A stretch of DNA of 64,000 nucleotides from Chitinophagaceae bacterium (GTDB lineage: Bacteria > Bacteroidota > Bacteroidia > Chitinophagales > Chitinophagaceae), in the NCBI GenBank assembly GCA_019638625.1, contig JAHBTK010000001.1, positions 735,434 to 799,433 of the forward strand, in the 5' to 3' direction. The translations under genes and the position numbers were made by a program. Numbering within the stretch: the stretch's first letter is position 1; each line of letters starts with the position of its first letter. Below, piece by piece: positions 7,373 through 15,438 of this stretch. A model generated the notes under the pieces. The model had not been told where the DNA came from, did no database searches, and saw only the letters and a list, made by a program, of their open reading frames with translations.

Positions 7373-10300
7373 TTAAAAAGTTACGTTTACATTAAAGCCG
7401 AATGTTCTGATAGGAGGTACCTGCCGGAAACTGAGGTAGCCGTCTGTGTTGTTATACAGGTATTCAGGATCCCCGTATTTATTGTCAACATGCCTTATCA
7501 GGAACAGGTTGGTGGCTATGAATGCAATGCTTGCTTCCCGGATCACATTTTGTTTACCCAGCAGGGTGAGTGGCAATTGATAGGTAACATTCAGTTCCCG
7601 GAGTTTGAAGAAGTCCGACTTGGCCGCGGTGTTGATCTGTACTTCTCCTTGCTTGCTCCAGAAAGCACGACCGCCACCTGATGTGGTGAGTGTATTGGGA
7701 ACATATTGTCCGGCTGTTTTGATCGATCCGTCCGGGTTATACTCCGGCGCTACTGTTTCGATAACGGAGTTGGGCCATACAAAAGGCTGCCGGTCATATT
7801 CTGTTGTACGCGGATCGGTTCCTGCGGCATACATGGCCGGTACTATTTCGGAGTATAACCAGCCACCCATCCGCCAGTCGAATTGAGCACTAATGCTGAA
7901 ACCTCTGTAGCTCAGCATGGTACTGACACCCATTTGATAGGGGGGTACCAGGGTGCCCAGTAACCTGTTGTCTGCTGCAATGATCGGGTCGCCGGTGTTG
8001 GGATCTACCACAACATTCCCATTGGGATCTCTCTTATAATCGCTTACCAGCAGGCTCGGAAATCTTTCCCCGATAATACCGTATGATTGCCTGAAATTAT
8101 TGATCTCGGTAGCGCCTCCATATAGCTCTTTCAATTGATTGTCGATATAAGTAAAATTGAATCCCAGATTCCACCTGAGATTTTTGCTTCTGATGATGTC
8201 TCCGTTAACGCTGGCTTCGATGATACTGTTGGTCATTTGCCCGGAGTTCACCCGCATTACACTATACCCGGTAGCCCTTGACGTATTGGCCGCCAGTATC
8301 TGGCCCTTGGAATCGGTATATACATAGGCTCCTTCAAAGTTCAGGCGGTTATCAAACAACCCCAATTGCAAACCGGCTTCATAGGAGTACACAAATTCCG
8401 GTTGAATGTTAGGATTAGGGTTGGTGCTGCTCGGCAGGAAGCCGGCAATATTACCAAACGGAAATCCATTTAACTGAGAGTAGGTATTATTGAGACTGTA
8501 TGGCGGCAGGGGCACATTACCTGTTTTATTCCATGACGCATATAATTTTGCAAAGGAAATATGACGGCTTTCCCTGAGAAAAGAGACTGCATCGCTGGCA
8601 ACAAATGAAGCGCTTACACCGGGATAGAAATAAGAACGGTTTTCTTTGCTCAACACAGAAACCCAGTCATTCCTTCCGGTAAATGTCAGATACAGGTAGT
8701 TATCGTATCCTGCGGTAAATTCTCCATAGGCTGCTACAGAACGGTATTGAGTGTTAGCAACGCTGCCTGCCAGGTTGCCCGTACGGCTACCGGGATTGAT
8801 AACATCCGGGTATAATAATTGTCCTGAACCACCACTGTTGGTAACGCCTACACTGGTTTGTTTCCGGTCGTCTGTTCTGATATTCTGACCCAACAGCAGT
8901 TTGGTGGATATTTTATTAAAGTCTTTTTTGAAGTTCAGCATCAGGTCGCTGTTGACCCTTCGGTAGTTGTTGTTGCCATCTGTTACCACTCCGGGCACAT
9001 TTCTGGTGCCGGTAGCCAGGAACTTGCGGGTGTAGCTGTTGGTCTCTTCGGAAACATTATACAACCCTAAACGATAGACGGCTTTAAACCAGGATGTAAA
9101 CCTGTAATCCAGCTCCACTTTTCCGTTAATCGTTTGTTGTTTACTGTTATCCCTGATATTGTCAATCTGGAAATAGGGGTTTCTCAGCCAACTGCCCGAC
9201 GGCGTAAAATAGTTTAAGGGGTTTCCGGGAGAAAGGGGATCTTCCCAGTCCTTTACCATATTAAAGTCAAAATTGGCGGGGTAGCGGTAAGCGCCGATCC
9301 AGGGACCGTCCGGAGTAATACTTTTATCGTTGTATATATAGTTGATATTATAGGAGGTGTTCAGCTTACCGAAGTTCCTGGAGCCGTTAAAACGCAGGTT
9401 AGTTCTGTTGTTTTTGTCTTTGGGTATGATGCCGGTTTGTGATACGTTCTGTAGAGAAAGGAAATAGGTACTCCTTTCGTCTCCTCCGGAAAAGGATACA
9501 TCGTTTTGAATATTTATTCCGGTTTGAAACAGGTCAAGGCGGTTATCCCTGGCAGGCGCCGCATATAATAATTGTGGCTGGGTACCGTCGGGCAGGGGCA
9601 GACCGAAGTCCTTCATCGACCCGTCAAAGGCCGGTCCCCAGGATTCATATTGAGTGGCATCATACTCACCACCACTTCCCTGGCCATATTTGGTTTGCGC
9701 AGGGGGCAATAAAAATACTTTGGAAAAGGTGGTAGTATTGCTGAAGCTGATCACCCCACGACCTCTTTTACCTGTTTTGGTAGTTATCATCAGCGCGCCG
9801 TTTACACCTTCGGAGCCGTAAAGCGCCGCGGCATTAGCTCCTTTCAACACCGTGATGCTTTCAATATCATTGGGGTTCAGTCTTCCTATTTCCGGAACGG
9901 GGATACCGTCTACCACGTAAATCGGTGCATTCGTATTTCTTCCGTCTATACCCGCGGTTCTGCTCAGCGAACGGGTTCCTCTCAAAGTGATCTGTACCGC
10001 GGGGTCTACCTTACTGTCGTACATATTGATACGAAGTCCGGTTACCTTACTTGTTAATCCAAAGATGGGATTTACGGTTTTTCCCTGGTTCAGGCTTTCG
10101 TTATCCACTACTTTGGCGCTGGCCCCAAATTCCCTGGTGGAACGTTTGATGCCGAGGGCGCCGGTAACCACTATTTCGGCTAACTGAACGCTTTCGGGCG
10201 CCAGGCTTATATTGATGTTTCGACTGTTTTTGTTAATGGCGGTTTCAACGGTTTCACGCCCTACAAAACTTATGATCAATATCTGGTTGGCGGTAGCCTG

Positions 10301-10486
10301 TATACTGAAACTGCCGTCAGCCCGGGTAAGTACTGAAGTGCCCGTACCCTTTACTGTAACACTTGCTCCTGCCACAGGTTGTTCGGTTTGAGATTCTGTT
10401 ACTCTTCCGGCCACCGTAAATTGCTGGGCATAGAGTCCGCAGCATAGTAATGTCCATGTCAATAAAAAAGCTAGTCTTCTGGTCAT
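7373..10486 (-). CDS. SusC/RagA-family TonB-dependent outer-membrane transporter
   Basis: About 1037 residues from the ATG at 10486 (MTRRLAFLL, directly followed by the signal peptide ending at LYAQ); an in-frame start at 10537 adds 17 unlikely residues. A carboxypeptidase-regulatory-like domain (about 20-100; VAGRVTESQTEQPVAGASV) precedes the plug, with IVVTGALGIKR, PIYVVDGIPV and ITVLKGANAAALYGSEG. A 22-stranded barrel follows and ends in a terminal Phe (FGFNVNVTF). It imports oligomers with the SusD-like partner encoded next. The divergent AraC-type gene is a candidate regulator; there is no anti-sigma/ECF pair nearby. Confidence 0.95.
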   Translation of the reverse strand: MTRRLAFLLTWTLLCCGLYAQQFTVAGRVTESQTEQPVAGASVTVKGTGTSVLTRADGSFSIQATANQILIISFVGRETVETAINKNSRNINISLAPESVQLAEIVVTGALGIKRSTREFGASAKVVDNESLNQGKTVNPIFGLTSKVTGLRINMYDSKVDPAVQITLRGTRSLSRTAGIDGRNTNAPIYVVDGIPVPEIGRLNPNDIESITVLKGANAAALYGSEGVNGALMITTKTGKRGRGVISFSNTTTFSKVFLLPPAQTKYGQGSGGEYDATQYESWGPAFDGSMKDFGLPLPDGTQPQLLYAAPARDNRLDLFQTGINIQNDVSFSGGDERSTYFLSLQNVSQTGIIPKDKNNRTNLRFNGSRNFGKLNTSYNINYIYNDKSITPDGPWIGAYRYPANFDFNMVKDWEDPLSPGNPLNYFTPSGSWLRNPYFQIDNIRDNSKQQTINGKVELDYRFTSWFKAVYRLGLYNVSEETNSYTRKFLATGTRNVPGVVTDGNNNYRRVNSDLMLNFKKDFNKISTKLLLGQNIRTDDRKQTSVGVTNSGGSGQLLYPDVINPGSRTGNLAGSVANTQYRSVAAYGEFTAGYDNYLYLTFTGRNDWVSVLSKENRSYFYPGVSASFVASDAVSFLRESRHISFAKLYASWNKTGNVPLPPYSLNNTYSQLNGFPFGNIAGFLPSSTNPNPNIQPEFVYSYEAGLQLGLFDNRLNFEGAYVYTDSKGQILAANTSRATGYSVMRVNSGQMTNSIIEASVNGDIIRSKNLRWNLGFNFTYIDNQLKELYGGATEINNFRQSYGIIGERFPSLLVSDYKRDPNGNVVVDPNTGDPIIAADNRLLGTLVPPYQMGVSTMLSYRGFSISAQFDWRMGGWLYSEIVPAMYAAGTDPRTTEYDRQPFVWPNSVIETVAPEYNPDGSIKTAGQYVPNTLTTSGGGRAFWSKQGEVQINTAAKSDFFKLRELNVTYQLPLTLLGKQNVIREASIAFIATNLFLIRHVDNKYGDPEYLYNNTDGYLSFRQVPPIRTFGFNVNVTF

Positions 10487-10647
10487 TCTGTTCTCTTTAG
10501 TCTGGTATGATATTTTAGTCAATTTTTTCGGGTGCAAGTTCGGACAGGAAAATAACCGTATCGGGAAATAAGCTGACGTAAAAGGGAGAACTATTGCTCC
10601 AAAAGCTGCCGGCCGGTAAAGTTTTTACGCATTTCGTAATTGGGTTT

Positions 10648-10655
10648 TACATTTG
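10648..10655 (+). promoter_or_regulatory. Candidate -7 box for the AraC-type gene
   Basis: TACATTTG matches the Bacteroidota -7 consensus TAnnTTTG, 87 bases before the preferred ATG. No clear TTTG -33 element is seen at the right distance. Confidence 0.4.
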
Positions 10656-10742
10656 TATGACGGAACTAAGGATAATCTCCTTTAAACTTGTGGCGATGTT
10701 TTGTTATTGTTGTTTTTTAAAATGTATAAGTGCTGGTGTATT

Positions 10743-11813
10743 ATGACAACAATTCCTGGTAACCCAATCCATATGGAGCTTTGTCGTTTTCATAAACCCG
10801 ACAATAACCTGGTATACAGGGAACTGTTTGAACTGGGGGAAGAAGCTATTATTGACAGGAAGAATGTTTTGTCTGGTCCCGCTTCAAAAATATATACTGA
10901 GTTCCTTATATCCGGCATCCATTTCATTCATTTTGTATACAGTGGCGCACAAGAGGAAACTGTAACCCTGAAAAGCAGCGAACCTTATGTCAGCATGTTG
11001 TTTTCCATAAAGAGCAGGGGCACCTATGTTAACCGTGAGAGAAATACGGTTTTTGCAGATATAGGAGACAATCATCACAGCCTGGTATATATATCCAACC
11101 AGGATACAGATATACATTGGCAAAGCGAAGATAACGGGGAAGTTTTTGTTATTAATCTTACCATTGATTATTTCAAAAGGTTTATTACAGTCGAGCATCC
11201 CCTGTATAGCTTTTTTGAAAGCAGCCAGTATGAAAATACGCCGGCAATTTTAGGAGAACAAAGCCTGCAGATATCCCCTCGGATATTCACCATTTTATAT
11301 GAACTTGCCAATTGCGACTATAAGAGCCACTATAAAAAACTGTTCATCAAATCGAAGGTAATAGAACTGCTGATGCTCCAGTTTGAACAATACGAAAACG
11401 TACTGAAAGCAGAAGAGGAAACCGACTTTAAAAACGTGAACCTGGAAAAAATGTATAAGGCTCGTGAAATTATTGCTTCCAATCTTGCCAAACCCTGCTC
11501 TATACTGGATTTGGCGCAACAGGTGGGAACCAATGACTGTTACCTGAAAAAACAGTTTAAACAGGTATTCGGTACTACGGTATATGGCTATCTTCAGAAA
11601 GAAAGGATGGAGAGATCGCGTGAGCTGTTGCTGGAGGGGAACAGGAAAATATCAGAAATCGCCCGGATGACGGGTTATAAACATGCTTCTCATTTTACTA
11701 CGGCATTCAAAAAATTTTTTGGCTACCTGCCTAACCAGATCAGGGTAGTTATCCTGTCTCTTTTTTCTACATCGGAGATCCCGCTGATGCTGGAGACTGT
11801 TACACGTGCCTGA
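10743..11813 (+). CDS. AraC-family transcriptional regulator
   Basis: A 356-residue protein from the ATG at 10743 (MTTIPGNPIHMEL); ATG 10722 and TTG 10701 are alternatives. The N-terminal 200 residues are an AraC-type sensing region without a recognisable named domain. The C-terminal 100 residues carry two helix-turn-helix motifs: SILDLAQQVGTNDCYLKKQF and ISEIARMTGYKHASHFTTAF, then the family's FFGYLPNQIR end. It is divergent from the SusC/SusD pair with a 256-bp gap, so control of that pair is plausible (inference). The style resembles PchR/siderophore-type activators, but no iron gene is nearby. Confidence 0.88.
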   Translation: MTTIPGNPIHMELCRFHKPDNNLVYRELFELGEEAIIDRKNVLSGPASKIYTEFLISGIHFIHFVYSGAQEETVTLKSSEPYVSMLFSIKSRGTYVNRERNTVFADIGDNHHSLVYISNQDTDIHWQSEDNGEVFVINLTIDYFKRFITVEHPLYSFFESSQYENTPAILGEQSLQISPRIFTILYELANCDYKSHYKKLFIKSKVIELLMLQFEQYENVLKAEEETDFKNVNLEKMYKAREIIASNLAKPCSILDLAQQVGTNDCYLKKQFKQVFGTTVYGYLQKERMERSRELLLEGNRKISEIARMTGYKHASHFTTAFKKFFGYLPNQIRVVILSLFSTSEIPLMLETVTRA

Positions 11814-11979
11814 TTCCGTCGGTGAGAATATATAATAGGATAACTGTCTGCTGCTGATTAAGCGCAGGGCAATAAAGTATATTTTCCGGATAATAAAAAG
11901 ATGGAGCTACTCCTCCCTTTTAAGGTAAATATCCTTTACTTTTAGCAGTCGATTTTCCACCATATAAGAAAGATTAATA

Positions 11980-14900
11980 ATGATGCAAAGAATAAAACTT
12001 CGCTTTTGTTTTTTTGGAATACTTGCCCTTATTGCCGGACTTTCCGCCTGCACATCAGATAAACCAACGCTGGATATCAGGAAAGGAAGCCATATTACGC
12101 TTATCGGAAATAACCTTGGGTCCAGGATGATCCATTTCGATTATTTTGAAACGGAGCTTCAGTTGCGTTATCCCGACAGTCAGCTCCTGGTGCGCAATAT
12201 GTGTGACGGGGGAAATACGCCGGGGTTCCGTCCACATTCCGGCAGGAATAATCCCTGGGCTTTTCCGGGCGCGGAGAATTTTCAGACGGAATTTGCCACA
12301 CCCTCTCATAGCGAAGGGCATCTGGAGTCGGAGGACGACTGGTTGAAACGCCTCAATACCAACATCATCATTGCCTTTTTTGGATACAGCGAGTCCTTCC
12401 GGGGAAGAGAAGGGCTGGACAACTTTAAAGCGGAACTGGACGCGTTTATCAAACACAGTTTTGCACAACGCTACACCGATGATTCGCTGCAACTGGCCAT
12501 TGTTTCGCCTATAGCTTTTGAAGACCTGACCGATTCCCTGGATTTGCCGGATGGTAAAAAGGAAAATGAAAACCTGGCATTGTACACCCAGGGCATGAAA
12601 GAGGTGGCGGCACAAAACAATGTGTTGTTTGTGGATGCCTTTACTCCCTCAAAGAAATGGTATGCGAGCGCTAAACATGCCTTAACCATCGACGGTTCCC
12701 AGTTGAATGCGGAAGGATATAGAAAACTAACAGCGTTATTGGTAAACGAAATATTCGGGAAAGCAAAAGCGGTGAATGAAGCCAATCGTGCCCTGGTGCA
12801 GGAAATGGTGGATGAAAAAAACTGGATGTGGCACAATGATTTCAAGATACCGAATGGCGTTCACGTTTTTGGACGGCGTTATAACCCCTTTGGCCCCGAC
12901 AACTATCCCGCCGAAATAAAAAAAATCAGGGAGCTGACCTCTGTCCGCGATACAGCTATCTGGTTGGCGGCTTCCAAAGGCGAGAGAAAGGATTTTTCAG
13001 TGGCTGATAAAAATACCAGCATATTGCCGGAGGTGAAAACCAACTATAACCCGGAAAAGAATGGTAGCCTGGACTACCTGTATGGACAGGATGCACTGAG
13101 CAAACTGAAAGTACCGCCGGGATATAAGATAGAGCTGTTTGCATCCGAGCAGGAGTTCCCGGAACTGGCGAAGCCTATGCAGATGTCCTTTGATAATAAA
13201 GGACGGTTGTGGGTCGCGTGTATGCCCAGTTACCCGCATTATAAACCGGGTGATACCAAACCTAATGATAAGATCATCATCCTGGAGGATACTGACAATG
13301 ATGGTAAAGCCGATAAGGTGACTGTTTTTGCAGACAGCCTGCATTTACCGGTAGGGTTTGAGATCGCTCCTGAAGGCGTATATGTTTCGCAGGGCACAGA
13401 CTTTAAGCTCTACCAGGATACGGATGGAGATGATAAGGCTGATAAGGTAACAATATTGCTGAGTGGCTTCGACGATCATGATACGCATCATAATATTCAT
13501 GCTTTCACTACTGATCCGTCTGGCGCCATTTATATGGGCGAGGGAGTGTTCCTGCATACCAATGTGGAGACTTCCTATGGAACCGTAAGGGGCACTAATG
13601 GTGGCTTTTACCGGTATGCGCCGCAGTTGCATAAACTGGAACGTACGGCCCAATTGTCTATACCCAATCCCTGGGGTATTGTGTTTGACGACTGGGGGCA
13701 ACCGATCTTTGCAGAGACATCCGGCCCGGATGTACGCTGGATGATGCCCGGAACGGTGTTGCCCCGGTATGGCAATGCCACTCACAAATCATTCAACCTG
13801 ATAGAGGAGGCGCACAAAGTGCGGCCCACTTCCGGATTGGAGTTCGTTTCCAGCCGCCATTTCCCCGACGAAGTGCAGGGCGACATGATCATCAACAATA
13901 CGATCGGTTTTCTTGGAACCAAACAACATGCGGTAAAGGATAGCGGAACCGGGTTTGCCACAAAGCATCGGTTAGACCTGCTGGTGAGTGAAGACAGGAA
14001 CTTCCGCCCGGTGGATATGGAATTTGCACCTGATGGTTCTTTATATGTGGTGGATTGGCATAATATCCTGATCGGTCACATGCAGCACAATGCCCGTGAC
14101 CCTTTGCGGGATCACCTGCATGGCAGGGTGTACCGCATCACTTATCCCTCCCGGCCTTTAGTGACGCCAGCTAAAGTAGCGGGCGCTACGATAGAAGAGT
14201 TGTTGGATAACCTAAAACTGCCGGAATACCGCACCCGTTACAGAACAAAAAGGGAATTACGGGGACGGGATAAAAATGAGGTATTGAGTAAGTTATCTGT
14301 ATGGATAGATCAGCTTGACAAAAATGACACCAACTACGAACATCAACTGTTGGAAGGTTTATGGGTAAGCTGGGGGCTGGATAAAGTAGACCAGCGTCTG
14401 CTACGCCGGTTGCTGAAAGCAAAAGACTACAGGGCCAGGTCGGCTGCTGTGATAGTGTTGCGGTACACCGGTCACCAGGTGAAAGACCAGGCTGAGTTGC
14501 TAATGGAAGCTGCAAAGGACGAGAACAGCCGGGTGCGGTTAATGGCTATTGTAGCCGCATCCTGGATAGGTAAGGAAAGAGGATTGCCCATACTGGAAGA
14601 GGCGGCAAAGAAACCGTTGGATGAGTGGATGGTATATGCATATGAGACGGCGGTAGCGCACCTGAATGACCGGGCGGTAGAAAGAAGGGAGCGCCCCAAA
14701 GACCAGGTACAGTCGCAACTGAAGGGCAAGGAACTGGAACTATACAATGCAGGGAAACAGCTATATTTCAGGGAAGGATTTTGCGTAACCTGCCACCAAC
14801 CGGATGGCAAGGGGCTTAGTGCATCCGGTTTCCCGCCGATTACCGGTACCAAATGGGTAACCGGAAATGAGGACCGGTTGATCAAACTGGTATTAAAAGG

Positions 14901-15144
14901 GCTGCTGGGTCCAATAGAAGTAAACGGTGTGAAATATCCGGGACAGGTACCAATGACACCTTTTGGTGAAATGTTGACGGATAGCGAAGTGGCCTCGGTT
15001 CTGACCTATGTCAGAAACTCTTTCGGAAACCAGGCTTCGGCCATTACGCCTGAACAGGTGAAAAAAGTAAGGGATGCCATTGTAAGCAAAAAAGATTTTT
15101 ACTCCCCGGATCAATTGTTAAAAGAACATCCGTTGGAAAAATAA
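11980..15144 (+). CDS. Multidomain secreted protein: SGNH hydrolase + PVC-type dehydrogenase/beta-propeller + HEAT + cytochrome c
   Basis: A 1054-residue predicted lipoprotein (LIAGLSAC). Residues about 35-265 look like an SGNH/GDSL-type lipase domain (LIGNNLGSRM, a FFGYSES block, VDAFTP). Residues about 370-735 match the PVC-type membrane-bound dehydrogenase (sugar-dehydrogenase-like propeller): PPGYKIELFASE, GRLWVACMPSYPHY, DTDNDGKADKV, DDHDTHHNIHAF, YVVDWHN, HGRVYRITYP. HEAT-like repeats follow (about 820-910). A class I cytochrome c domain has CVTCH near residue 936 and the probable Met ligand in VPMTPF. Such proteins are thought to oxidise sugars or polyols in the periplasm and pass electrons to the haem; the acceptor is unknown. 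It ends at a strong terminator and is transcribed alone. Confidence 0.85.
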   Translation: MMQRIKLRFCFFGILALIAGLSACTSDKPTLDIRKGSHITLIGNNLGSRMIHFDYFETELQLRYPDSQLLVRNMCDGGNTPGFRPHSGRNNPWAFPGAENFQTEFATPSHSEGHLESEDDWLKRLNTNIIIAFFGYSESFRGREGLDNFKAELDAFIKHSFAQRYTDDSLQLAIVSPIAFEDLTDSLDLPDGKKENENLALYTQGMKEVAAQNNVLFVDAFTPSKKWYASAKHALTIDGSQLNAEGYRKLTALLVNEIFGKAKAVNEANRALVQEMVDEKNWMWHNDFKIPNGVHVFGRRYNPFGPDNYPAEIKKIRELTSVRDTAIWLAASKGERKDFSVADKNTSILPEVKTNYNPEKNGSLDYLYGQDALSKLKVPPGYKIELFASEQEFPELAKPMQMSFDNKGRLWVACMPSYPHYKPGDTKPNDKIIILEDTDNDGKADKVTVFADSLHLPVGFEIAPEGVYVSQGTDFKLYQDTDGDDKADKVTILLSGFDDHDTHHNIHAFTTDPSGAIYMGEGVFLHTNVETSYGTVRGTNGGFYRYAPQLHKLERTAQLSIPNPWGIVFDDWGQPIFAETSGPDVRWMMPGTVLPRYGNATHKSFNLIEEAHKVRPTSGLEFVSSRHFPDEVQGDMIINNTIGFLGTKQHAVKDSGTGFATKHRLDLLVSEDRNFRPVDMEFAPDGSLYVVDWHNILIGHMQHNARDPLRDHLHGRVYRITYPSRPLVTPAKVAGATIEELLDNLKLPEYRTRYRTKRELRGRDKNEVLSKLSVWIDQLDKNDTNYEHQLLEGLWVSWGLDKVDQRLLRRLLKAKDYRARSAAVIVLRYTGHQVKDQAELLMEAAKDENSRVRLMAIVAASWIGKERGLPILEEAAKKPLDEWMVYAYETAVAHLNDRAVERRERPKDQVQSQLKGKELELYNAGKQLYFREGFCVTCHQPDGKGLSASGFPPITGTKWVTGNEDRLIKLVLKGLLGPIEVNGVKYPGQVPMTPFGEMLTDSEVASVLTYVRNSFGNQASAITPEQVKKVRDAIVSKKDFYSPDQLLKEHPLEK

Positions 15145-15182
15145 TATTGAATACTTCTGAATAAATCGGATGGTTGGAAAAT

Positions 15183-15213
15183 AACCCCGGCTGTGTGAAG
15201 CAGCCGGGGTTTT
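15183..15213 (+). terminator. Rho-independent terminator
   Basis: An 11-bp perfect stem (AACCCCGGCTG / CAGCCGGGGTT) with a 7-base loop and trailing T-run, 40 bases after the dehydrogenase/cytochrome gene. Confidence 0.9.
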
Positions 15214-15412
15214 GCATTCCCTTATTCAATGAAATGCGCCTGTCAGCGCTGCACACCGAACAACGGCGGGGCTATTGGAATGCCAACACCGGATTAGGAA
15301 TAAGACGTTATGCGGCTCGATGATAACACCGACCGCAGGCACTATGGCGGAACTCTTAGTATAATCAATTTCTCTCAAATCCGGATCTCCTTTCCGGCAA
15401 TTCAATAATGCT

Positions 15413-15420
15413 TACCTTTG
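15413..15420 (+). promoter_or_regulatory. Candidate -7 promoter box of valS
   Basis: TACCTTTG fits TAnnTTTG and lies 18 bases before the ATG at 15439, implying a very short leader. The preceding 200 bases (15214-15412) show no other feature. Confidence 0.5.
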
Positions 15421-15438
15421 CGAACTTTAAGTTGGACT

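Noticed and set aside
15214..15412. Possible RNA or remnant gene between the terminator and valS
   Set aside because: No stable fold, coding frame or motif could be supported.
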